64,000 bases of DNA from positions 1-64,000 of the forward strand of contig JAEEJZ010000045.1 of the NCBI GenBank assembly GCA_016282145.1. The letters run 5' to 3'. The notes beneath the pieces were generated by a model. That model was not told the DNA's origin, did not search any database, and saw nothing but the letters and a program-made list of their open reading frames with translations. The stretch comes from Bacteroidales bacterium. Its GTDB lineage: Bacteria > Bacteroidota > Bacteroidia > Bacteroidales > UBA932. A program made the translations under genes and the position numbers. The first letter of the stretch is position 1. Each line of letters begins with the position of its first letter. Shown here piece after piece: positions 1 through 10,169 of the stretch.

Positions 1-2
1 CC

Positions 3-3000
3 GCGCTGGAAGGGAAGGACATCGCTCCGGAAGCCTATACTTACTATCAATACGCCGCTTGGCAGAAGGCCTCCGAAGGCAGCGAGGCCTACACGCAGGC
101 CCGGGAGTTCTTCGCTTCCCAGCTCGCCGGTATGGAAAGCCCCACCGCCGTCATCCCCGACCTGGAAAACCAGGAACAGGGCGGCCGGGAGGTTTTCCTG
201 CAAAAGGCTGTCGAAGCCGATATCCATCCGCTCTGTCAGAAAATGGGCATCTCGCCCGCCAGTTTCTATCTGGGCGCCGCCTACCTCACCCTGAGTGCCT
301 ACAGCGCCTCCAGGAAAGTCTATATCTGCACCATCAGCAACGGCCGCGGCAACCTGAAAACCGCCGACAGTTTCGGGATGTTCGTCAACACCCTGGCCCT
401 GGCGGGCGACTGCAGCATTCCCGACAGGGAGAACTATCTGAAGCGCTGTGACCAGGATTTCCAGGCCACCCTGCAGCACCAGGATTATCCCTTTGCAAAG
501 GTTGCCGCTGAATCCGGTTTCCAACCGCAGGTCATGCTGGCTTACCAGGTGGGCGTACTGGCCGATTACCGCGTGAACGGCCGGAAGGTGAGCGGAGAGA
601 GTCTGGAGGCCGGCGCCCCAAAATTCCCGCTCAGCATCTACATTGACGGCAGCGAAGGACAGGAACGCATCGTCCTGGGTTACGACGACAGCAAATACAG
701 CGAAGCCCTTATGCAGGCCTTTGCCGATGCGATGGAATGCGTGGTCCGCGGCCTGCTGAAGCACGAAAAACTCAGTGAGATCCCGTTTGTAGACGGTGCC
801 CGCCTCAATGAATTGCAGGACTTCAACCACTACAGCCAGCCGGTGGACGGCAGGCAAACCATCGTGAGCCTCTTCCGCGCTCAGGCGAAAAAGACGCCCG
901 ATGCTCCTGCCGTCAGTTTCGAGGGCCTTTGTTTTAGCTATGCGCAGGTCGATGCGCTGAGCGACCGTATCGCCGCGGCCATTGCCGCGAAGGGGCTGGG
1001 CCCCGAAGACGTGGTGTCCGTGCTTATCGGCCGCAACCAGTGGATGGCGCTCGCGTCGCTGGGTATCCTGAAGGCCGGCTGCGCCTATCAGCCGCTGGAT
1101 CCTTCCTACCCCCGGGAACGGCTGAATTTCATGATTACGGACGCATCGGCAAAACTGCTGGTCGCCGACCGGGAACTGCTCCCGCTGCTCGATGCGTACG
1201 AAGGTCCCGTTCTGGCCACCGATGAGCTGGAAGCCCTGCCCGAGGGACCGCAACCGGAGGGCCCCAAACCGGAGAACCTCTTTATCCTGCTCTACACTTC
1301 CGGCTCCACCGGCGTACCCAAGGGCGTGATGCTGGAGCATCGCAACCTTGTCAATTTCTGCGCCTGGTACCGGAGCTATTACTCACTGGACGATAACAGC
1401 AGGGTGGCGGCATACGCCAGTTACGGTTTCGACGCCTGTATGATGGATATGTACCCTGCCCTCACTTCGGGCGCCTGCGTGCACATCATCCCGGAGGAAA
1501 CGCGCCACGATATGGGCCAATTGGATGCCTTTATCAGCCGGAACGGCATCACGCACAGTTTTATGACCACCCAGGTGGGTGTGATGTATGCCAAGAACTA
1601 CCCGGACAATGCCTCGCTCAGGCATCTCTCGGTGGGCGGCGAGAAACTGGTGTCGATGGATCCGCCTTCCTACGGCTTCCACAATGGCTACGGACCTACG
1701 GAATGCACTATTTTCTCCACCGTCTTCGACGTACTGAAGCGCGAGCCCAACATTCCCATCGGCCACGCTCTGGACAACACCTTTATGTATGTGACGGACA
1801 GTGACTTCCGCCTTCTGCCCGTGGGAGCTGCCGGCGAACTGCTCATTGCCGGCGCCGGCGTAGGCCGGGGGTACCTGAACCGGCCCGAGAAGACCGCCGA
1901 ATGCTTTATCGACAATCCGTTCCATCAAGGAATGCGGGCTTACCGCAGCGGCGACATCGTACGCTGGCGCACCGACGGCAACATCGAATTCGTAGGACGC
2001 CAGGACGGTCAGGTGAAAATCCGCGGTTTCCGCGTCGAACTCAAAGAAGTGGAGGAAGTGCTGCGCGAATGTCCGGGCATCAAGGACGTCACGGTGCAGG
2101 CCTTTGACAATCCTTCCGGCGGCAAGTTCATCGCCGCCTACGTGGTCGCCGAAGGGAAATTCGACATCCCGTCGGCCGTCGCCTTCATCAAGGACCGCAA
2201 ACCGCCTTATATGGTGCCTGCCGCCTTCATCCAGCTGGATAAGATTCCGCTGAACGTCAATCAGAAGGTCGACCGGAAGGCCCTGCCCAAACCCACCCCC
2301 GACACCAGCCAGGATTACGTTGCACCGGTGGGTGAGACAGAAAAGAAGCTCTGCGAGGTGTTCGCCGAGGTCCTGAGCGTCGAGAAAGTGGGTGCGACGG
2401 ATAACTTCTTCGACCTGGGCGGCTCGTCGCTGATGGTCACCAACGTGCTGGTGAATGCGGGCAAACGCGGGCTTAAATTCGCTTACGCCGATGTCTTCGC
2501 ACATCCCACCGCACGCGACCTGGCCGCCTTCCTGGGCGGCGGCGCCGACACTCCGGTCCTGGACCAGGAGATCAGCGGCTACGACTACTCGGCCATCAAT
2601 GCCCTGCTCCAGGGCAACTCGAAGGAGGCGATGCGGGAAGGGACGCCGCAAAGCCTGGAAGGGAATATCCTGCTCACCGGCGCCACAGGCTTCCTGGGCA
2701 TCCACCTGCTGCGGGAACTGCTGGAATCCACCTCGGAAGAGACCGTCATCTGGTGCCTGTTGCGCTCGAAGGGCACGCTGACCGCCGAACGCCGCCTCAG
2801 GGAAATGCTGGTGTACTATTTCGAGAAGGACTACCGTCCGCTGATCGGCACGCGCATCCGCCTCGTGGAGGGTGACATCACCCGGCCGGAGGACTTCGCC
2901 GCCCTTCAGACCTCGGGAACGGCCTGGACCCTGGCGGTGAACTGCGCGGCCAACGTAAAACACTTCTCCAAGGGAAGCGATATAGAGGACATCAATTACG

Positions 3001-3767
3001 GCGGCGCCAAGAACCTCTGCGCCTTCTGCGAGGCCACAGGGGCACGCCTGGTCCACATCTCTACCGAGAGTGTGGCCGGTACCAGCCTGGGCAGCCATCC
3101 GACGGCGCTGACCGAGCAGCAACTCTACTTCGGCCAGCAGACGGACAACCAGTACGTCCACTCCAAGTTCATGGCCGAGCGCTACATCCTGGAGCGTATG
3201 GCCGCCGGAGCCCTCAACGCCAAGATCATGCGCGCCGGCAACCTTTCGCCGCGCGCTTCGGACGGAGAGTTCCAGATGAATATGAACGCCAATACGACGA
3301 TGGGACGCATCCGGGCCTACAAACTCCTGGGCGCCTGCCCCTATTCCCTGCTGGACGCCACAATGGAATTCTCGCCCATCGACGAGACCGCCCGCGCCGT
3401 GGTGCTGCTGGCGGGAACGCCCCGTGAGAATTGCGTCTTCAACGTTTCCAACAACCATCTCCTGCCTATGGAAGACATCATTTCCCGCCTGAACAAACTG
3501 GACGGGAAGGAGGTCGAGTATCTGGAATTCCCCGAGTTCCTGGCCCGGATGAAGGAGATGATGGCCCAGCCGGAAAAGGCGCCGCTGCTCAGCAGCCTGG
3601 TGGCTTACGCCCAGTCCCCTTCACAGGCCGAGGCCGTCATCAATCCGCCGTCCATCCACTTCACGATGCAGGTGCTTTACCGCCTGGGCTTCCACTGGAA
3701 CAAGACTTCCTCGCATTACGTGGATATGATTTTCGAAATGCTCCGGACCCTGGAATATTTTGCCTGA
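3..3767 (+). CDS. NRPS, partial at 5' end: condensation - adenylation - PCP - thioester reductase
   Basis: Frame is open from nt 3 (ALEGKDIAPEAYTYYQYAAWQKASEGSEAYTQAREFFASQLAGMES...), so ATG 132 is internal. A-domain motifs LLYTSGSTGVPKGVM, NGYGPTE, YRSGDIVRW, NQKVDRKALP; PCP DNFFDLGGSSLM; reductase NILLTGATGFLGIHLL. Confidence 0.93.
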   Translation, partial: ALEGKDIAPEAYTYYQYAAWQKASEGSEAYTQAREFFASQLAGMESPTAVIPDLENQEQGGREVFLQKAVEADIHPLCQKMGISPASFYLGAAYLTLSAYSASRKVYICTISNGRGNLKTADSFGMFVNTLALAGDCSIPDRENYLKRCDQDFQATLQHQDYPFAKVAAESGFQPQVMLAYQVGVLADYRVNGRKVSGESLEAGAPKFPLSIYIDGSEGQERIVLGYDDSKYSEALMQAFADAMECVVRGLLKHEKLSEIPFVDGARLNELQDFNHYSQPVDGRQTIVSLFRAQAKKTPDAPAVSFEGLCFSYAQVDALSDRIAAAIAAKGLGPEDVVSVLIGRNQWMALASLGILKAGCAYQPLDPSYPRERLNFMITDASAKLLVADRELLPLLDAYEGPVLATDELEALPEGPQPEGPKPENLFILLYTSGSTGVPKGVMLEHRNLVNFCAWYRSYYSLDDNSRVAAYASYGFDACMMDMYPALTSGACVHIIPEETRHDMGQLDAFISRNGITHSFMTTQVGVMYAKNYPDNASLRHLSVGGEKLVSMDPPSYGFHNGYGPTECTIFSTVFDVLKREPNIPIGHALDNTFMYVTDSDFRLLPVGAAGELLIAGAGVGRGYLNRPEKTAECFIDNPFHQGMRAYRSGDIVRWRTDGNIEFVGRQDGQVKIRGFRVELKEVEEVLRECPGIKDVTVQAFDNPSGGKFIAAYVVAEGKFDIPSAVAFIKDRKPPYMVPAAFIQLDKIPLNVNQKVDRKALPKPTPDTSQDYVAPVGETEKKLCEVFAEVLSVEKVGATDNFFDLGGSSLMVTNVLVNAGKRGLKFAYADVFAHPTARDLAAFLGGGADTPVLDQEISGYDYSAINALLQGNSKEAMREGTPQSLEGNILLTGATGFLGIHLLRELLESTSEETVIWCLLRSKGTLTAERRLREMLVYYFEKDYRPLIGTRIRLVEGDITRPEDFAALQTSGTAWTLAVNCAANVKHFSKGSDIEDINYGGAKNLCAFCEATGARLVHISTESVAGTSLGSHPTALTEQQLYFGQQTDNQYVHSKFMAERYILERMAAGALNAKIMRAGNLSPRASDGEFQMNMNANTTMGRIRAYKLLGACPYSLLDATMEFSPIDETARAVVLLAGTPRENCVFNVSNNHLLPMEDIISRLNKLDGKEVEYLEFPEFLARMKEMMAQPEKAPLLSSLVAYAQSPSQAEAVINPPSIHFTMQVLYRLGFHWNKTSSHYVDMIFEMLRTLEYFA

Positions 3768-3773
3768 TCGCTT

Positions 3774-5753
3774 ATGAAAAAGTTTCTTCTTACACTCTCG
3801 GCCCTGGGGCTCCTGACGGGTTTTCAGGCCTCCGCCGACGAAGGGATGTGGATGGTGAACGCCATTTCCCGGGCACTTGTGCAGAATATGCAGCGCGAGG
3901 GGCTCAGACTGCCTTCCAAGGCCATTTATGACGAAGAAAGCGTTTCCCTGAAGGACGCCATCGTCTCGCTGGATTTCGGCTGCACCGGCAGCATGATTTC
4001 CCCGGACGGCCTGCTCATCACCAACCACCACTGCGCCTACTCGGACGTACACGCCCTCAGCACGGCGGAGCACAATTACCTCGAAGAGGGCTTCTGGGCC
4101 CGCACCCGCTCCGAGGAGATGCCCGTCAAGGGCAAGACCGCCTACTTCCTGCGCAAGGTCATCGACGTGACGGAGGAAGTGGCCGCGCTGGAAGCGGAAC
4201 TGAAAGCCGAAGGCAAGCCCTTCGGGATGCGCAGGCTCAGCCACATCCTGGAAAAGCGCTACAGTGAAAGCACGGGGGCCGAAGCGTCCCTGAGTTCAAT
4301 GTGGGCGGGGGAGAAATACTATATGGCGATCTATGACAGCTGCACCGACGTACGCCTGGTCGCCGCGCCGCCCGTGAGCATCGCGGCCTTCGGCGGAGAT
4401 ACGGACAACTGGGAATGGCCGCAGCAGAAATGCGACTTCGCCCTCTATCGCCTCTATAAGGACGGACAGCCCTACCAGCCCCGCAGATACCTTAAAATCA
4501 GCGATAAGGGATATAAGGAAGGGGACTTCTCCATGGTGCTCGGCTATCCGGGAAGGACGGACCGTTACGCCTCCTCGGCCAAGGTCGGCTTCATGACGGA
4601 CATCGCCCTGCCCATCATCACGGATATCCGCGGCACCCAGATGGAAATCATCCGCAAACACATGGATGCGGACCCGTCCGTACGGCTGCGCTATTCGGAC
4701 CGCTTCTTTTCCCTGAGCAATGTCCAGGAACTCCAGGCGGGACAGGTCGCCTGCAGCCGGCGCTTCGGTGTAACGCAGCAGAAAGCCGCCGAGGAAAAGG
4801 CGCTCGCGATTCCCGCCCCCCTGCTGGATTCGCTCGACTGGAGTTATCGCACCATCCGGAAGGCGGAATGCAACCGCATCTACTACCGGGAAACCCTGGT
4901 CCGCGGCACGCGGCTGGGACTGATTGCAACCCGCCTGAACTCCCTGAGCAAGAGCCGCGGGGAGGACAAGAAGGAGCAGATTGGCAAACAGGTGGAAAAG
5001 GAATTCTCCAGCCTGGACCTCGCGACCGAAACCGAACTCCTGCGCTTCAGCCTCCGGACCTACTATAGCAACGTGGACAGCAGCCTCTGGGGACCTTACC
5101 AAAGGCAGCTATACCGCCAATGGGGCGGCGATACGGACGCGATCTGCGACGCCATCGCTCCGACAGCGCTGCCCGAAGCTTCGGATCCGCTGTGCCGTTT
5201 CTTCGGCGATGTCGGCATCGCCGATTTCAACAAGCAGGTCGATTCCGTGCTGGCCGGTGCCAGTCTTCGGAATCTCGGCCGCCGCTATACCCGCGCCGTC
5301 TATGAAGCCCGCGACAAGCGCTTACAGTATCCGGACGCCAATTCCACGATGCGGCTGACCTACGGCAGCGTTAAAGGCTACAGTCCCAAGGATGCGCTTC
5401 TCGGCCATTGGCAGAGCCGCAGCCAGGGCATCCTCGAGAAGGTGGACCCGGCCAGCTACGATTTTACGCTCAAGCCCGAATGGGAGGCGCTGCTGCGCGA
5501 ATCGGACGACATTCCGCCGGTGAATTTCCTGACGGACAACGACATTACCGGCGGCAATTCCGGCAGCCCGGTGCTGAATGCGAAGGGAGAAATCATCGGC
5601 CTGGCCTTCGACGGGAACAAGGAGTCCCTGGCCTCCGACTGGTCGTTCACGCCCGACTACAACCGCTGTGTCTGCGTAGATATCCGCTTCGTCCTCTGGA
5701 CCCTGCGGCACTACGCCCAGCTGGACGGCATCCTCGCTGAAATCGGAAAATAA
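3774..5753 (+). CDS. S46 family dipeptidyl-peptidase (DPP7-like)
   Basis: Signal peptide; TNHHCAY (His), GGDTDNWEWP (Asp), GGNSGSPV (Ser). LAFDGN carries Gly where DPP11-type enzymes carry Arg. Confidence 0.92.
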   Translation: MKKFLLTLSALGLLTGFQASADEGMWMVNAISRALVQNMQREGLRLPSKAIYDEESVSLKDAIVSLDFGCTGSMISPDGLLITNHHCAYSDVHALSTAEHNYLEEGFWARTRSEEMPVKGKTAYFLRKVIDVTEEVAALEAELKAEGKPFGMRRLSHILEKRYSESTGAEASLSSMWAGEKYYMAIYDSCTDVRLVAAPPVSIAAFGGDTDNWEWPQQKCDFALYRLYKDGQPYQPRRYLKISDKGYKEGDFSMVLGYPGRTDRYASSAKVGFMTDIALPIITDIRGTQMEIIRKHMDADPSVRLRYSDRFFSLSNVQELQAGQVACSRRFGVTQQKAAEEKALAIPAPLLDSLDWSYRTIRKAECNRIYYRETLVRGTRLGLIATRLNSLSKSRGEDKKEQIGKQVEKEFSSLDLATETELLRFSLRTYYSNVDSSLWGPYQRQLYRQWGGDTDAICDAIAPTALPEASDPLCRFFGDVGIADFNKQVDSVLAGASLRNLGRRYTRAVYEARDKRLQYPDANSTMRLTYGSVKGYSPKDALLGHWQSRSQGILEKVDPASYDFTLKPEWEALLRESDDIPPVNFLTDNDITGGNSGSPVLNAKGEIIGLAFDGNKESLASDWSFTPDYNRCVCVDIRFVLWTLRHYAQLDGILAEIGK

Positions 5754-5758
5754 AGTGA

Positions 5759-6796
5759 CTACACCTCCGGGGCGGAAGCGAATTCGCCCAGGAAGCGCAT
5801 ATCGTTCTCGAAGTAGTGGCGCAGGTCGTTCACCTGCCACTTGAGCATCGCGATGCGCTCAATGCCCATACCGAAGGCGAAACCGCTGTACTTCTTGGAA
5901 TCGATGCCGCTGGCTTCCAGCACGTTGGGATCCACCATCCCGCAGCCCAGGATTTCCAGCCAGCCGGTCCCCTTGCAGATATTGCAACCCTTGCCGTGGC
6001 AGATGTTGCAACTGACGTCCACCTCGGCCGAAGGCTCGGTGAAGGGGAAATACGAAGGACGCATACGGATCTGCGTATCCGGACCGAACATCTCGCGGGC
6101 GAAGAGCAGGATGGCCTGCTTGAGGTCCGCGAAGGTGACGCCTTCGTCGATGTAGAGGCCTTCCACCTGATGGAAGATGCAGTGCGCGCGGGCGCTGATG
6201 GCCTCGTTGCGGAACACGCGGCCCGGGCAGATGACGCGGATGGGAAGTTTCATCGTCTCCATCGCACGCACCTGCACGCTCGAGGTATGGGTACGCAGCA
6301 GCAGGGGGTTGGGGTGCCCCGCCGATACGAAGAACGTATCCTGCATGTCGCGCGCAGGGTGGTTCGGAGGGAAGTTCAGGGCTTCGAACACGTGATAATC
6401 GTCCTCCACCTCGGGGCCCTCGGCCACATCATAGCCGAATTTCCGGAAGATGGAAACGATCTCCTCCCGGACGATCGAAACCGGATGGCGCGAACCCATA
6501 GGAAGCGGGTCGCCGGGCATCGAAAGGTCCACTCCGGACGCGCCGGGGCCCTGCGTCTCGCACACACTATCCTTCAGCGCGGAGATCTTCTCCTGCGCGG
6601 CCTGTTTGAGCTCGTTGAGCGTACGCCCGAACTCCCGTTTCAGTTCCGGGGCGACGGTGCGGAACTCATCGAAAAGCGCGGTAATCTCGCCTTTCTTTCC
6701 GAGCAGGCGCACCCGCGCCTCCTCCACTTCTTTCTCGGTCTTGCACTTGAGCGCCTCCAACTCGGCGCGGAGTCTTTCAATGTCCTGAATCGTCAT
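5759..6796 (-). CDS. pheS: Phenylalanyl-tRNA synthetase alpha subunit
   Basis: MGSRHPVSIVREEIVSIFRKFGYDVAEGPEVEDDYHVFEALNFPPNHPARDMQDTFF; class II motifs; GMGIERIAMLKW. Confidence 0.97.
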   Translation of the reverse strand: MTIQDIERLRAELEALKCKTEKEVEEARVRLLGKKGEITALFDEFRTVAPELKREFGRTLNELKQAAQEKISALKDSVCETQGPGASGVDLSMPGDPLPMGSRHPVSIVREEIVSIFRKFGYDVAEGPEVEDDYHVFEALNFPPNHPARDMQDTFFVSAGHPNPLLLRTHTSSVQVRAMETMKLPIRVICPGRVFRNEAISARAHCIFHQVEGLYIDEGVTFADLKQAILLFAREMFGPDTQIRMRPSYFPFTEPSAEVDVSCNICHGKGCNICKGTGWLEILGCGMVDPNVLEASGIDSKKYSGFAFGMGIERIAMLKWQVNDLRHYFENDMRFLGEFASAPEV

Positions 6797-6799
6797 AGC

Positions 6800-7213
6800 C
6801 TATTGACTGCGTTTCGCCGCGCGTTTGTCCCGTGCGGCCTTTTCCCGTTTTGCCCCGCTCTTGAGGTATTTTTCCCACTGCTCATCATTGAGCACCTTGC
6901 GGAAGGCGTTGTAGGTTTCCTCCATCCATTTATCGCTCGCGATGAGGTGATACTCCGACGAACTGACGCGGGCGGCGTTCAGGGATTCGAGTTCCTCCTT
7001 CAGGGCGGTCATATTGTGCATCAGGATGGAATCCACGTAAAAAACCTGCCATTCCTCGAGTTTCAACTGCTCGGCATAGCGTTCCACCTGCGACTCCAGC
7101 GCTTCGTAAAACTGCTTTTCCATCTCCTCCCGGTCCCTGTCCTGGGCGGAAAGTCCGGAGGCGGGCAGCAGCAGTGCCATCGTAGCGAAAAATATTGTAA
7201 ATTTGCGGGTCAC
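6800..7213 (-). CDS. Small secreted protein of unknown function
   Basis: Signal-like N-terminus (FFATMALLLPASGLSA), charged helical body. GTG at 7213 preferred over the TTG at 7222 because a TATTTTTG motif lies at 7226-7219 on the minus strand. Confidence 0.6.
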   Translation of the reverse strand: MTRKFTIFFATMALLLPASGLSAQDRDREEMEKQFYEALESQVERYAEQLKLEEWQVFYVDSILMHNMTALKEELESLNAARVSSSEYHLIASDKWMEETYNAFRKVLNDEQWEKYLKSGAKREKAARDKRAAKRSQ

Positions 7214-7257
7214 AAGTTGCAAAAATACGAAACTGTTTTGAAATATCGCCCCGCCCG

Positions 7258-8958
7258 ATGAAAAAAGTCCTTTTCTTCCTCCTCCCGGCCGTACTTTTCC
7301 TGCAGACCGTCCGCCCCGCGAGCGCCTGCACGAACATCGTCGTCACCCCCGGAGCGAGCGCCGACGGCAGCAGCCTGGTTTCCTACGCCGCAGATTCCCA
7401 TTGGCTCTACGGCGAACTCTACAGCCACGCCGGCGGCCGTTGGAAAGCGGGCAGCCTGGTGGATATCGTGGAATGGGATACCCAGAAACCCCTCGGGAAG
7501 ATTCCGCAGGTCCCCTTCACCTTCCACACAGTGGGGAATATGAATGAAAAGCAGCTCATCATCGGCGAGACCACCTGGGGCGGACGCGAAGAGTTGATTG
7601 AACCCGACGGAATCCTGGACTATGGCTCCCTGATCTACATCACGCTGCAGCGGGCCTCCACCGCACGGGAAGCGATACAGACCATCGTCGACCTGGCCAC
7701 GGCCTACGGCTATCCCTCCGAGGGAGAGACCTTCTCCATCGCGGACAAGCACGAGGCCTGGATCATGGACCTCGTCGGCAAGGGGCCCGGCAATAAAGGC
7801 ATCCTCTGGGTAGCCCGGCGCATTCCCGACGGCTATATCTGCGCCCACGCCAACCAGGCGCGCATCACCCGTTTCCCGCTGAACGATCCGGACAACTGCC
7901 TCTATGCCCCCGACGTAATTCAATTTGCCCGCGAGAAGGGCTGGTACGAGGGTCCGGACGAGAACTTCAGTTACCGCGATGCCTATAATCCCCTGGATTT
8001 CGGCGGAGCCCGCGCCTGCGAAGCTCGCGTCTGGAGCGCCTTCAACCTGCTCTGCGACGAGGTCTTCACTTACGAAGCGGACGGACAGCTTCTCCGCCGC
8101 CCTTCCTACGACTGGATCGACTACGCGATGGGCTACGACCTTTCGGGCGAAATGCCCCTGTTCGTCAAGCCTTCCCGGAAATTGACGGTCAAAGACGTCG
8201 CCGATGCGATGCGCGACCACTTCGAGGGGACGCCGATGGATATGACCCGCGATATCGGCGCGGGCGGGAACGGCTGCCCCTACCGCTGGCGCCCGATGCA
8301 CTTCGAAGTGGACGGCAAAGCCTACATCAACGAACGGGCCATCGCCACCCAGCAGACCGGATTCTGGTTCGTCGCCCAGGCGCGGCCGGCCCTGCCCGAC
8401 CTTGTGGGCGCCCTGATCTGGTTCGGCTGTGACGATGCCGCCACCTCCTATCTGACCCCCATCTACGTAGCGACAGAGCGCGTTCCCGACTGCCTTGCAC
8501 CGGGGAACGGAGACCTGCTGCACTACAGCGCCACATCGCAGTTCTGGATCTGCAACCGCGTCGCCAACGCCTGCTACCGTATGTACGACCGTATGGCTCC
8601 TGTTGCCCGCGCGGCGGCCGATGCCTACGAGAACGAAATGCTCGGCGCCGGCGTCCCGGCGCAGGATGAGCAAGTACTGAGACTTCTGCAAAAAGGCGGG
8701 GAACGCAAGGCCCGCAAAGCGCTGACCGCCTTCAGCTGCGACAGGGCCCAGACCCAGTTCGAGCGCTGGAAAGCCCTGGAAGAAATGCTCCTGGTCAAAT
8801 TCATCGACGGAAACATCAAGGCACAGGATGCAGAAGGAAACTTCCTCCACTCCGAATATTCCCAAGGGATTCCCGACAGCCTGATGTTCGGCGGTTACAG
8901 CGAAATGTGGAAACGCGCCGTCGCCAACCACGCAGGCACTACACTGGAAAGCAAATAA
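7258..8958 (+). CDS. C69 family dipeptidase
   Basis: ACTNIVVTPGASADGSSLVSYAADSHWLYGEL: N-terminal-nucleophile Cys region typical of C69 dipeptidases, after a signal peptide. Confidence 0.9.
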   Translation: MKKVLFFLLPAVLFLQTVRPASACTNIVVTPGASADGSSLVSYAADSHWLYGELYSHAGGRWKAGSLVDIVEWDTQKPLGKIPQVPFTFHTVGNMNEKQLIIGETTWGGREELIEPDGILDYGSLIYITLQRASTAREAIQTIVDLATAYGYPSEGETFSIADKHEAWIMDLVGKGPGNKGILWVARRIPDGYICAHANQARITRFPLNDPDNCLYAPDVIQFAREKGWYEGPDENFSYRDAYNPLDFGGARACEARVWSAFNLLCDEVFTYEADGQLLRRPSYDWIDYAMGYDLSGEMPLFVKPSRKLTVKDVADAMRDHFEGTPMDMTRDIGAGGNGCPYRWRPMHFEVDGKAYINERAIATQQTGFWFVAQARPALPDLVGALIWFGCDDAATSYLTPIYVATERVPDCLAPGNGDLLHYSATSQFWICNRVANACYRMYDRMAPVARAAADAYENEMLGAGVPAQDEQVLRLLQKGGERKARKALTAFSCDRAQTQFERWKALEEMLLVKFIDGNIKAQDAEGNFLHSEYSQGIPDSLMFGGYSEMWKRAVANHAGTTLESK

Positions 8959-8966
8959 TTTTTTTC

Positions 8967-10166
8967 ATGAGAAAGAAGAAAAGCATACATCAGTTCTGTG
9001 AGAGCTTCACTGCCGCAAAGGAACTTCGGGACAGTGGACTCTACGTCTATTACCGCCCCATCGCATCCGGGCAGGATCCGGTGGTCACCATGGCCGACGG
9101 GCGCAAAGCCCTGATGTTCGGCTCCAACTCCTACCTCGGACTCTCCGATGACCCCCGCCTCAAGGAAGCGGCCATCGCCGCCATCAAGAAATACGGAACC
9201 AGCTGCTCCGGCTCCCGTTTCCTCAACGGGACCCTCGACATCCACGAGGAACTGGAAGCCAAACTGGCCGCCTTCGTCGGCAAGAAATCCGCCGTTACCT
9301 TCAGTACCGGATTTCAGGTGAACCTGGGGGTCGTTTCCACGCTCGGTACGCGGGACGGCTTCATTTTCCTGGATTCCCTCGACCACGCCTGCATCATCGA
9401 CGGGGCAAGACTTTCGTTCAGCAAGATCCTGAAATTCCCCCACAACGATATGGATGTCCTGGAGCTCCGCCTCCGCCGGGCGCCGAAAAGTGCCCGTAAA
9501 CTCGTCGTCGTGGACGGGGTCTATTCGATGGAGGGCGATATCGCCCCGATGCCGGACCTCGTGCACCTCTGTGACAAGTACGACGCCACGCTGATGGTGG
9601 ACGACGCCCACGGACTCGGCGTCCTGGGAACGCAGGGGCGCGGAACGGCCAACCATTTCGGGCTGACGGACCGCGTGGACCTCATTATGGGCACCTTCTC
9701 CAAGAGTTTCGGCTCGCTGGGCGGCTTCATCGCCTCGGACAGCGATATCATGGACTATCTCAAGCACACCGCCCGTTCCCTGATTTTCAGCGCCAGCATG
9801 CCGCCGGCCAATGTCGCCGCGGTCAGCACGGCCATCGACATTATGCTCACGGAACCTGAGCGCATCGACAATCTCTGGAAGGTAACGCATCACGCACAGG
9901 CCTCCTTCCGGGCGGCGGGCTTCGACATCGGGCATACCCAGTCCCCCATCATCCCGCTCTTCGTGCGGGACACCCAGAAGGCGATGAAGATTGTGAACAT
10001 GGCCCTGGACGAGGGAATCTTCATCACCCCGGTCATCGCTCCGGCCGTTCCGGAAAAAGACGTGCTGATCCGCTTCGCACTGATGGCCACGCATACCATC
10101 GCACAGGTGGACGAGGCCGTGGAAAAACTCACCCGCATCTTCAAGGAGATGGGCATAATCGAATAA
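8967..10166 (+). CDS. spt: Alpha-oxoamine synthase, probable serine palmitoyltransferase
   Basis: SNSYLGLSDDPRLKEAA, GTSCSGSRFLNGTLDIHEELE, DDAHGLGVLG, TFSKSFGSLGGF (PLP lysine region). ATG 8967; the track's 8907 start lies inside the upstream CDS. Confidence 0.88.
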   Translation: MRKKKSIHQFCESFTAAKELRDSGLYVYYRPIASGQDPVVTMADGRKALMFGSNSYLGLSDDPRLKEAAIAAIKKYGTSCSGSRFLNGTLDIHEELEAKLAAFVGKKSAVTFSTGFQVNLGVVSTLGTRDGFIFLDSLDHACIIDGARLSFSKILKFPHNDMDVLELRLRRAPKSARKLVVVDGVYSMEGDIAPMPDLVHLCDKYDATLMVDDAHGLGVLGTQGRGTANHFGLTDRVDLIMGTFSKSFGSLGGFIASDSDIMDYLKHTARSLIFSASMPPANVAAVSTAIDIMLTEPERIDNLWKVTHHAQASFRAAGFDIGHTQSPIIPLFVRDTQKAMKIVNMALDEGIFITPVIAPAVPEKDVLIRFALMATHTIAQVDEAVEKLTRIFKEMGIIE

Positions 10167-10169
10167 ATT

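Noticed and set aside
1383-3458. 691-aa antisense ORF opposite the NRPS gene
   Set aside because: Shadow ORF caused by GC-rich third codon positions; no recognisable domain and the sense strand has clear NRPS motifs.
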